From: Panorpa germanica
Lineage: Eukaryota > Arthropoda > Insecta > Mecoptera > Panorpidae
Assembly: GCA_963678705.1 (NCBI GenBank)
Contig: OY783205.1
Coordinates: forward strand, 5,766,001-5,830,000
Direction: 5' to 3'
Length of the DNA: 64,000 nt
The translations under genes and the position numbers were made by a program. The notes under the pieces are model-generated. The model saw only the letters and a program-made list of their open reading frames with translations. It did not search any database and had not been told where the DNA came from. Positions 1 to 10,954 of this stretch are shown here, one piece after another. Position 1 is the first letter of the stretch. Each line of letters opens with the position of its first letter.

Positions 1-349
1 CAACAGTAATATAATTTATAAAAAGATGTTCATAGATATTTTGATTGATATCTAAATAAGTTTTCGAGTGACCATTTTCTTCTGCTGAGCAAGTTAAATT
101 CGGATCATAAGCACCATAAGTTTTATTTTACATAAGCCTTATTTTACTATAAGCACTATCTATGTTTCACAAAGGATTCAACAAAAAGTGTTATTTGTTA
201 TTCGATTGCTCTGCGCGGTTTATTTAAACAATTCTTGAACCAAATCTATCTCCACAGTAATTATTTATGAAAACGCAGATATTATTGTTAAAATTCAAAT
301 ACTTTTATGTTAACACATATATTTTAAAAATTAATAAATCCATATATAG

Positions 350-3300
350 GTAGGTATGACACTACAAAAACGGGATCTGACATCAATGACTTTAAAAGTC
401 AATATCCGCCATCAAAATCGAACCGAAATTGAAATAGAAGGTGCTGCAGGTCCAGAAGTGGAGCATATGCTACAATTTACTATTCTGCAAGTATTTCCAT
501 TTACCAGTGAATCGAAAAGAATGGGAGTTATTATTAAAGTATGTTGGATATGAATAATTTGTAATAATCTAATGTGTTTGTTTTTTATTGTGTAATAACT
601 TTATTTATTTTCTATTATGCAGGATAATCAAACCGGAGAATTAACATTCTATCTCAAAGGTGCAGATGTAGTGAGTAACTTTTTAATATGTAAATGAATT
701 CATAAATAAAATCAGCTCTTATTCCAAGTGACCATATTAATTCAATTGTAATTCCATTCTCCAACAAATGCACATCTTGGTATAAATTTGAGCATTTATG
801 AGCAGTCAGTCATTAATTTCTTATTTATATATTTGCAGGTGATGGCACCGATTGTCCAATACAACGATTGGCTTAACGAGGAGTGTGGAAATATGGCTCG
901 AGAAGGACTGAGAACTCTTGTGGTGGCGAAGAAAACGTTGACTGAAGAACAATATGCAGATTTCGAGGTAAATATATATAACTATAATTTTAGATAATAA
1001 TATATTTATTTGTAAATTAATTTCTACGTTTCTTTCTGCAGACTCGATATAGCGCAGCAAGATTAAGCGTTACAGACAGAGTTACCAAGGTTGCAGCTGT
1101 GGTAGAATCTTTGGAACGGGAAATGGAACTCCTTTGCTTGACAGGTATAATGCTTCTTCAATATTTTCTTTCGTTAGTTCTTTTCATTTCTTTTTTGTTT
1201 AAAGACTGATCACTTTGCATTAATTCTTTGAACAACACAACAACTTATAGTTAAGGTCCGGATTTATAACAGAGAAATAAAATATGCAAGTTAAACTAAA
1301 ACCAGAAGACTACCGATCTATGGTGCTTATAAACATTGATGATTATTTAAAGGATTTTATTATAATTTATTGTGTCATTGATATTATGCGTATATATAAA
1401 TGCGTAAAGGCGTAAACATGTAAAATAAATCGTACTAAATAAATAAATCAAGTCGTTAACAACTAAAATAAAACAATTAAATTAAAATCTGCAACATAAA
1501 TGTGTAAGATCAAAGTAAATATGCATTTTACCTGAAATGTGCAAATAAAAAGTTACTCTAATAATTCATTTTGCCCAAAAAGTCTTTTAAATAATATCAA
1601 ATATTACGTACAAAGCATGTACCATTAAACAAATATGCAAATGCATGTAAATCTGGGCCTAATTTATAAATAATATTTAATTCTTCTGTTACTGAAAATA
1701 ATTGTAATAAGGTGATCTGAAAAGAGGTTGGGGCCACAGACACGCAATACATGATATGAAATTGGAATGCAAATATGTTTTATATCATTTTTTGAAAATC
1801 ATTTCTATAACCATCTTCAGATTTAAACATTGTTTTCTATTCAACAGGTGTTGAAGACAAACTCCAGGACAATGTACGGCCAACGTTAGAACTTCTTCGA
1901 AATGCTGGAATTAGGGTTTGGATGTTGACTGGAGATAAATTGGAAACTGCTACTTGCATTGCGAAAAGTTCCAGATTAATTTCTCGAAACCAAGGAATTC
2001 ACGTGCTCAAAAGTATTCAAAATAGGTGAGTTTTATCCATTAATATATTAGTTGTCACATTTCTTAAAATCGTTCGTACTTTCTTCAAATTATTAATTTA
2101 TTTCCTCATTAATATCAAAGTCATTATGAAATTATCTTTCTAAACAATAAATAAGTTACAAGAGTAAGCTAATTGTTTAGTTACTAAAATGTTCTAGTCA
2201 CAGAATAAATGAAATAAAAACAACCATTTTCAAATGTTTTTGCAGGACAAATGCTCATCTAGAACTGAATCTCTTTAGAAGGAAACAGGATTGTGCTTTA
2301 GTTGTTAGTGGCGAAAGCTTAGAGGTATAAAGATTATTTGAGTATAATTATGTATCACTTAAATGCATAATTTAATTCAGAGTGATACATATTATATATG
2401 TAATATATATACACATATATAATATGTATCACTCTGAATTAAATTATGCATTTGTTGCTGCATTAAAAGATTTATTTAAATATACATATTGGTGTTTCTT
2501 AGGAATTCTAAGAATCTTACTAAATTTTAAATTACTACGTTTAAAATTATTACGTTTTAAATTATTCGTCATAGTGTTATTACCAAAGTACAAATTTTTA
2601 ATCGAGTAACAAATAATTTTACATATATATTATTTGCACAGGTATGTTTGCAATATTACCAAGATGAATTTATGGAACTGGCTACGAGTTGCCCTGCAGT
2701 TATTTGTTGCAGATGCTCTCCTACACAGAAAGCACAAGTGGTGCGTAGAATTGAAATGTTTATTTGTACTGTCTCGTAAGAATTAGCCATCAATTTGCAT
2801 ACCTTTAAATGGACAATTGTTTTCAGGTTTCACTAATTCAACGACACACTAAAAAACGAACATGCGCAGTGGGAGATGGTGGAAATGACGTCAGTATGAT
2901 TCAACAAGCAGATGCAGGTAATATATCTTTATTCCTTTTCTTAATAAGTTTATATTTTTCCTCATAAATGTATTTCTTTTTTGGTGAGGTAAAAAATCAT
3001 TAATATAGCTATTATTATTTTGTCTTCAGGTGTAGGAATAGAAGGTCGTGAAGGACGTCAAGCTAGTTTAGCTGGCGATTTCTCGGTTCCACAATTTTCA
3101 CACATTGCGAAGTTGCTTTTGGTGCACGGACGACGTTCTTACAAACGATCTGCTGCTTTGTCACAGTTCGTAATTCATAGGGGACTTATTATATCAACAA
3201 TGCAGGTAAATTTAATTCTTTAAAGGTATATAATATTTAGAACAAATCGGTCACATTAAGACACAGAGTGCTGTAGGTGAGGTCTACTCGAAGATTTAAT

Positions 3301-6300
3301 TTTGTTCAGTAACAATTTGTCATTGCAACTTTTATTATTTTTTATTTCTCATTATTATAGTGGTACCTTAATAAAAACGTATTAAATTTAATATAACATT
3401 TTGGCCGTATCCTTAATTCATTTCTATCTGGAATAGTCTCACTTCCATGTATCTGAGCTGGAATGTGCGTGTTTTAACGCATAAGCGTATTTGATCGTAC
3501 ACTTCATATCCCATATGAATTTTATTTTTTATATATGTGTATTATTATTATGTTTTTTTTTATTACTATTTATTATATTAATTGTGTGCCTTTCGGCTCT
3601 ACAATCTACATTGTTATATTTCTTAACGCATTTCATATAAATTCAAAGTTAAAAACTAAACTTAAACTATTCTAGACTATTACTATTACTTTTAGTACTT
3701 CCTCTCTCTTCATGTTCATTACGCAACGCAGCCACGAGCTTATTTATTGTCCTGTTTTTCCTTTCCTTTTTTTCTATTTCCGCCATCCACCTCTTTCCTT
3801 CACTGCCTCCCTTTAATAGCTGGCCAATATTCATTTCGCTCACTACTTTTTCCTTACACTCAAACTTAATGTGCTCCAGTGTTTCGTCCTCCGTTCCGCA
3901 CACTATACACTTTCTTTTCTCGCTACTTTCCCAGTATCTGTTTCCCTTTTCCTCATTTCCCAATCTAAACCTTGCTGTCCTTCTTATGTGTTCTATATCT
4001 TTATCTATATGGTACTGAGGTACCCAGTATCTTCTTTATATATGTATATATATACAGACTAAATAAAATCACACTGTTCATAAATAGGTCAACACTATGA
4101 TAAAACAAAAGCACACAGCATTGTCAACTTGCGATTGCTCCCGCTACACGTATACTGTTGTAACAAATTATCAACTTTAAATTTTGATCTCTTCTTTATT
4201 AACTAGTTAAACAATTTAAAAATAGTCAAAACTTCTCTAATTTTTTCCTCTGCAATATGTCAGTTTTTTAAATAAATCTGTAGAGCCGTTTTCGAGATAT
4301 ATGTTAAAACGATGCCTTTTATATTTTGTAAGCCCGAATTTGCGCACTTTAATTATTAATATCTCGTTCCATGGTTGTTCACAATATTTGAAATTTTACA
4401 ATAGTATTTTATCAAATTTTGTTGAAAAGTGGTTTTCAACAAAGTGGTTAAAAAGGCTCATTTTGTAATGGTTGATTTATAAATTTGATTAAAATAAAGG
4501 TTAATTTATGTATATTGACGCTTTTTCTTTTTTTAAATATCCACAAATTGACGGAGTTATGGCTATATCAAATTTGAATTTATGTTTTACCACTTGTTTT
4601 AGTTCTGCGTATAACGTTACAGAAGAAATAAGTAATCTATACTATTTTTTCTTTTTCACAATTATCCTAATATAAAACTTGATAGCATACACAACTATGT
4701 TATTAGTAATAAATGATGCAATACACACACTCGTATGGTTCTCTGTTGTGTATAGGAGATGGCAAATTATTGGACATGTCATACCATGCAGTGGTATTTT
4801 CTATAACTTTGGATTTCTTTAATTATTTTATTATTAAAGAGACAAAATGACTATTTGCCAACTTTATCAATATATAATACAGTTTTATAGAAATGAAGTT
4901 ATGGTTGACAAACCCATTTTATATGATTAGAATCTTTTGGCTTTTATTGTGTTGCTATAAATAAGAATTCAAGACAAATTTTTTACTCTAGGCTGTGTTC
5001 TCCGCTGTCTTCTACCTCAGTAGTGTCGCACTATACCAAGGTTTCCTGATGGTAGGGTATGCAACCCTCTACACCATGTTCCCGGTATTTTCATTGGTCC
5101 TGGACCAGGATATCACTTCCATAACAGCTCTCACTTACCCGGAACTTTACAAGGACTTATGCAAAGGAAGAAGTCTCTCTTACAAAACGTTCTTCATGTG
5201 GGTTCTGATATCCATATACCAAGGTCAGTGATTTTAAAAATGAAATAAGAAAAATAATGAGTGCTAGTACCGAATTATTCGTATATTAAGGCATATATGT
5301 GAATCAATATTATTAAAATGAAACTTCTTCACTCATACTCCTATTCAGTAATGAACTATATTCGAAAATAAAACATTATTTAATTTTTTTCATGTTTATT
5401 TAAAGAAACTTTTACTTTCATTATAATTTTCTGTAATTAAAATATACTATTAACTTGTAATCGAGTAACAGATTGTTTATGCAAGTACTTCCCACTTATC
5501 AAATATGAACTTAATCCGGACAAAATAAACATTCGAATTAGCTATATTTCGCATAGAGCTGAAAGTTGGTATACACCTTGGGGATATTATTACAAATAAA
5601 ATACTAAAAGTCCTCACCTTGCTCAAGGATCTCTAGGATAATACCACAATAGTGTTATCTTGATTCAGTAATAGTCAAGTTTTATCGCATATTATTGACA
5701 TTACCACAAATTAGATTAAAAAATAAACGAAACACTACCCCACAGGTGTTGCAGAAATGTGTGCATATTATGTGGAATACGACTTCTTCAATTTTTAGAA
5801 TCACAATATCTCAGGAATGATGATTCTTAGAAAAAAAAGTATAAGAACAATTATTGTAGATAATTTCATGATTACAACTTTGGTCTGATCTATTTTTATG
5901 ATAAAACTTACCGTTTACCGTAAAAATTGGAAAAACCATTTTTATTGACTTTTGACTTTGAATAACTTTTTATGCAGATGTGCGATCGGTGACGAGTTTT
6001 AGTATTTTATTTGTAATAATGTCCCCAAGGTGTGTACCAACTTTCAGCTCTATGCGAAATATAGCTATTTTACCAATATTTTATTGTTTATTTAGACCGG
6101 ATTAACTGTTAGAAGAGTGAACATTAAAAATATCGCACTAACAAGAAATTACTGCTTCTTTTTAAGTATGCTATCGATACCGTGTCGACATCGTTCAGGC
6201 ACTAGCGATATTTCAAATCTTAGATCAGTATAGTTCAGAAAAAAACGTAATTTTAAATTTGGCGTGCCATATTTTGTTTGCTTATAATTTGTTGTTTATG

Positions 6301-6904
6301 CCTGGAATTCAAAAAGTTTTTTATTATAGTTGTGTGATTGTTGTTAGAGAGGGTGTTTGTGTCGTATCATTGAGATTAGAAAGATACGTATGAAGAAATT
6401 GAATTTTAAGAAATAACTCAGGTTCATCTAATATGTTTCTTAAAAAAAATAGGTAGATTTTTTTCAATAATTGATGATTGGTTACCAGGTGGAGTTATAA
6501 TGTACGGAGCCCTGATACTTTTCGAGGATGAGTTCATCCATATTGTGGCCATCAGCTTTAGTGCCCTGATTTTAACGGAACTCATAATGGTAGCACTCAC
6601 TATACGGACTTGGCACCGTCTGATGGTGATAGCCGAACTCTTTAGCTTGGCTCTCTACCTACTTTCACTGGTCATCCTTCATGATTATTTTGGTAAGTTG
6701 ATAACATGTTGCATATTTGTAATGGCTATTTTGCATTTGATATTAATGTGTGTACGTCATATATTTTTAGATTCAGAATTTATTCGCACTTGGGATTTCC
6801 TGTGGAAAGTTTTGGTTATCACTTTGGTATCCTGTCTGCCGCTCTACGTCATCAAATTTTTGCGCAAGAAATTTTCACCGCCCTCTTATTCTAAATTAAC
6901 ATAA
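350..6904 (+). CDS. ATP9: P4-ATPase of the ATP9A/ATP9B (Neo1) class, C-terminal 553 residues
   Basis: Putative phospholipid-translocating ATPase of the endosome/Golgi membrane system. Known relatives are human ATP9A/B and yeast Neo1, which act without a CDC50 subunit. Exons seen: 350-538, 623-670, 839-967, 1042-1144, 1848-2025, 2246-2324, 2642-2740, 2827-2917, 3030-3205, 4992-5223, 6489-6692, 6771-6904. All join in phase with GT-AG borders and give 553 residues. Visible landmarks are [13 protein letters not shown] and [12 protein letters not shown] in the nucleotide-binding domain, [12 protein letters not shown], and the hinge [11 protein letters not shown] in the P domain. The last three exons carry the M5-M10 membrane region and end [10 protein letters not shown], as in the human proteins. 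The DKTGT phosphorylation motif and N-terminal half lie left of the window; bases 1-349 are intron. Insects usually have one copy, so A versus B cannot be chosen. Confidence 0.96.
2361..2453. repeat. Perfect 41-bp inverted repeat (hairpin) in an ATP9 intron
   Basis: Bases 2361-2401 and 2413-2453 are exact reverse complements, with an 11-base AT spacer. It sits in the intron between the exons ending 2324 and starting 2642. It could be a tiny MITE, or a transcribed hairpin able to act as a small-RNA precursor. The sequence shows only the palindrome. Confidence 0.9.
3560..4040 (-). mobile_element. LINE 3' end, 5'-truncated (C-terminal zinc motif family A)
   Basis: On the minus strand an open frame reads [11 protein letters not shown], then [14 protein letters not shown] and a later cysteine. 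This is the C-x2-C...H...C motif found near the C-terminus of ORF2 in insect R1/I/jockey-type LINEs. It is followed by an untranslated tail containing GAGCCGAAAGGCAC and an A-rich end near 3540-3560. It is inserted in the ATP9 intron between exons 3030-3205 and 4992-5223. Related pieces lie at 25870-26770, 39620-40560 and 40800-41160. Confidence 0.7.
4430..4910. repeat. Diverged copy of the CAAGCCCAT-ended MITE family
   Basis: Stretches such as AAATTGACGGAGTTATGGCT, ATTATTAAAGAGACAAAATG and CTTTATCAATATATAATACA match parts of the MITEs at 8641-9271 and 11730-12221, in the order of the latter. The family's terminal sequence is not recognisable here, so this is an old or partial copy. Confidence 0.45.
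5511..6105. mobile_element. Palindromic 595-bp MITE flanked by TTAA
   Basis: The left arm (about 5511-5620) and right arm (about 5983-6105) are reverse complements over more than 100 bases, including AGCTATATTTCGCATAGAGC on the left. The outermost bases read TTAATCCGG at one end and CCGGATTAA at the other. TTAA may be the target duplication of piggyBac-type insertion or simply part of the inverted repeat. No coding frame is seen. It lies in an intron of the P4-ATPase gene. Confidence 0.75.
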
Positions 6905-6911
6905 ATAACAT

Positions 6912-6917
6912 AATAAA
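6912..6917 (+). terminator. Poly(A) signal of ATP9
   Basis: AATAAA lies eight bases after the stop codon of the P4-ATPase. It is the nearest canonical signal, although further AATAAA-like hexamers are frequent in this AT-rich DNA. Confidence 0.45.
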
Positions 6918-8598
6918 GCATTACCATAGCGCTATTATAATTCAAACAATATAACAAAATATATACGAGTATATGTTAATTGTTGTGATTGTATCAAGAA
7001 TATACAAATCAGAATGTCTTCTATTGTCTAACAATATATTTTGATTGTTTGTTATAGTTTCTAAATATTACGTTCATCATTTCATAGTAATTTATTAAAA
7101 TTATTGATTATTGCAAATATATTGAAAAAAAAACCAGTCAATATATTCTACAGGGATAAAATAAAAATGTAGAGAAATATTTTTTTCTTTAGTTAACTAA
7201 CAAATTATGTTGTGTTTCGATTTGTATAAAAAGTAAAATAAGTTCATTTATTGAGAAATCGGAGAAAATTATAAGCACATATGTAAAATATAATTTTATT
7301 AATGAAATTAATTTTTATCGTGGATATATCAATTTTCCCGTCATTCATCCCGGATTTTGAGAAAACATTAAGCTACCGTTAATATCCATCACTTCCGTAT
7401 ATTCAACTTTAAGTAAACAAAAGTAAATATTAGTAAAACATTTATTTCAAACGCTAGCTTTTTACAGTTTAAAAGAAATATGATTATTAGCTTTTGAATT
7501 GGTGCCAAACCATAGTATCATTTATTTATCATTTTAAACAAAAATAATATTAGGTTTAAAAGAGCCATATGATGTTAAGAATGAAATAGATCCGTGATCT
7601 CTAAAGATTTTCAAATAAAATAATGAAATGACATTTTACTATTGTTTCAAAACTGATGATCGGGGCACAGTCTGACCTTAATTTATTTTCAGACGACTGT
7701 GATACTTCAAACATCTATCATAAATTTTAGATCATGAATTCGATAATCATGTGCCAATATCATGATCACATTTCAGATATAAATGTAATATAGTTTTTTA
7801 TACTTGAAGAATTATCACAGCAATATTCATCTTATTCAAAACACAAATCCTTCACGTATAAAGATGTTTATTTTACTTTAAACTACAGTCCATCACACAT
7901 TTCTTGTGAGTTTACTAGATGTATTTTATTATTTATTATACACTCTTGCAGCTTCATGCATTTACAATATTATCTTAAGTATTGCAACAATTTTCTTAAT
8001 GTTTTTAGATTTTACTCTAGTACTGCATTTTCATATTTACTATCACAAAAAACTTTATATTGTTAACAAAATACTATGTAAGTAAAATCATTTAGTGATA
8101 TATATTATAAGAATTATAACAAACCTGGTTTGTTTTATTTATTAATTTAAAGCTACTAATATTTCCAGACCAGATTTAAGGAACTGTTCTCTAAAAAAAT
8201 TGGTAATGTTTACTTCTAACAATCATAAAATATCTCATATTTTATTACCTAGGAGTGACTAGATACAATTAATTTAGGAACAGAAAATTATGTCTAGATA
8301 TTTCGCTAACAGGAAATTGCGACTAGATAGAATTGATTTCATCATAGGAATTGTGAGGAAGACAGAGATTATGCGGCGTGGATACCAAAAAAATATTATC
8401 GTTAACATGTATTAATATTTTCGTTGTAATTTTGTGGCGCGGGGAGTCTAAATCCGCCATTACTTATATAAAAACTTAAAAAAAAAGTACAAAATTTTGA
8501 GACCAGCTTCAACGTTTAAAATATTAGTTTTAACGACTGTCGCAACAAATCTAAAGAGAAAACAAAAACTTACCCGCTCTTTATTTGAAAGTTCAAAC
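6918..8598. other. AT-rich intergenic stretch, nothing recognised
   Basis: This lies between the P4-ATPase 3' end and the hAT-like MITE. I see no open frame of note, RNA gene or repeat with recognisable ends. Confidence 0.6.
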
Positions 8599-10209
8599 CA
8601 GGGCTGTGTAATAGGACGCGAGGAGTCGGAGTCGGAAGCAATGGGAAGCTTGTGTCCTATGTCATAATTTCTACAAAAGTGTACTATATATTGATAAAGT
8701 GAGTTACTAGAACCTCAAATGTTCAATTATTTTTAATAACTCCTTGTATGTTAACATATATTAACAATTAAAAAAGTCATTTTGTCTCTTTAATTATTAA
8801 AGGGATTCAACGTTGTACACATTCCAAGTGCATATGACATCACAATCTTTGTTTAAGGTTACCAACCTTACAGCTCATAAATCTCTGCTATATGTATTTA
8901 AATATCAAATATTATTAATAGCTATTTCAAGGAACACTCAAATTCCAATATTATGTCTTACTTAGCAGGGTTAAATAAAATAAAAACTTATTATTCTTTG
9001 ATTTGACTTGATTATTTGACTACCAACAGCTACAGAACATTATCACAGCACTGACCTACTCAACAAATAACTGATGTTAAAATGCATTTCACGTCATAAA
9101 AATATGGCCGACCATCTCTAGCGCTAAAACTACAATTCAAACTTTTAATTGCTATATCTCCGTCAATATTTAGATATTTAATAAAATAAACACGCCAATA
9201 CACATTTATTAACATCAATTTCAATCAACAATTGAAAAATTGACTACTAAAAGATGAGGACACAAGCCCATTTCTGGTGAAAGGAATCAGTGTCAGAGTT
9301 GCCAAAATTGTACCGACTCCGGCTTGAACTCTCTAGTACGTTGCGAAAATATTTAAATATTATAAATTAAAAAATGTTTAATTCTGGTTCTTAAAATAAC
9401 TGTTTTAATTGTTAATATCTTAAGTAATATCTAAGGAAATACTATTACTATTTAAAGAAATCACATTTGAGATCCTGATAGTTAGCTTTATCAGTACATA
9501 TAATATACATTTCTAGAATTAAGATATTGTTGAGAACCCAAATTAACGTGTATAATACGAAATGGATAAATGGATAATTGTATGTTATCAGTCGCAGTTT
9601 TACACTAGAACCTGAGATATATTTAAACTGCAGAAAATAAAATGTGAAGTTAAATACAATTTACAAATTCGCACAGGATAAAATGGAATCCTAATATATA
9701 GTGGTTTTTAGTAAACGTGTAATTTAAGATTCATTTCAATTTTATTTTTAAATCAACCCACTAAACATAAATAGGAATGTTACATAACATTTATATAATA
9801 TCTTTTCTTAAGCACAACCTAGTAATATTTCATCTAAAATTAGTCTTATTTTAACTATTTAAAATATGAATAAATAAAATACGAATAAATAGGTTGTTTA
9901 CGTGATCTCCTTAAGAAGTTTTGTGAGTGTAGTAATGCGCAAAAGGATTGATTTACTTCTCAAAAAGCAGTAAAAATAGGCCACAAAACATTGCATATTA
10001 GATAAAATCGTTTACGTAACCAACAACATTTTTATGTTAGAAAAACCTTAAATAATAAGACCGTGTTTAGCGGGTATCTTTTATATATATATTTCATTTT
10101 TATTTTACACATACCCCAAAATGTCTTAGTATTGCATTTGGTCGGAGTTGGATGAATAAAATTATCAGGAGTCGGAGCCGAATGTTTTTTTACCGACTCC
10201 GCAGCCCTG
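8599..10209. mobile_element. hAT-like MITE carrying a nested MITE
   Basis: The left end reads CAGGGCTGTG followed by GGAGTCGGAGTCGG. The right end reads TACCGACTCC then GCAGCCCTG, its inverse. CAGGGCTG ends with GAGTCGGAGTCGG are typical of non-autonomous hAT elements in insects. Further GAGTCGGAG/CCGACTCCG blocks occur inside. The 8-bp flanks (GTTCAAAC, GTTACACA) do not match well, so the target duplication has decayed or my ends are slightly off. The element is interrupted by the MITE at 8641-9271. Confidence 0.65.
8641..9271. mobile_element. MITE with ATGGG..CTTGTGTCCT inverted ends, nested in the hAT MITE
   Basis: The left end reads GGGAAGCTTGTGTCCT and the right end AGGACACAAGCCCAT. The interior matches the copy at 11730-12221 in opposite orientation. 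Shared blocks include CTCCTTATATGTTAACATAT-like and GCTATATCTCCGTCAATATT sequences. Being inside the hAT MITE, it is the younger of the two. Confidence 0.7.
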
Positions 10210-10954
10210 GTTACACATGTTGAAATAACTGAACTTCTGTTTACATATATTGATCTTCATTAAAGATTTTGTTACACCTCCATTGCAGATCGTATATGAA
10301 ATAGAAAATACACGCGTAAATTTGATTATGCACAATGAACCTCCAGGTCAACAATCGAAGAACATATTTATTTGTCGGGTAGTTAATTGCATTAATTTTT
10401 ATTTTAAGTAAGTGGTTATGCAACTATTTTAACATAGGTCCTTAGAAGTCGATGTGTGTACTGCGCTGCAGCCTAGAACAAAAAGAAGTATATATTATTC
10501 ATTACAGAATATATATTCCTAAGGGAGCAGGGCATCCCCATTCACAAAGAGCATGTTACAGACTTAATCATAATAATAAAAAACTAATATATTAAAAACT
10601 AACCAATACGCCTATTATTGGAGTGAGTAAAGTTGCCGAATGTCTAGGCGCAGTGATATTCATAACATATTTTAAGATAAATTAAATAATTTTTGATATA
10701 CTGTTTTGGAATTACGGCACAAGAACTAATAAGCATAAAATGTAAAAATTCTTGATATTATTGACAATAATTACTATTTCCAATACTGTTGTGTGAAATG
10801 ATTTATTGCCTTTAATCATAATTTTGATTTTATTTGATTAAAAGCAATATATTATTAAATAAAATTAAAAGTAAAATTGAATTTATAAAATTGAGGTGAA
10901 AATTTAAACAATTTTTTAGAATAAAACTGAACAAGTATAGATGAAGTTATAGAT
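10210..10954. other. Intergenic stretch 3' of the F-box gene
   Basis: Nothing recognisable apart from the presumed 3' untranslated region of the minus-strand F-box gene. The minus-strand open frame at 10241-10423 has no family features and looks like chance. Confidence 0.5.

Noticed and set aside
2382-2609. Open frame over the intron hairpin of the P4-ATPase gene
   Set aside because: It lies wholly within an intron and translates the palindrome and AT repeats.
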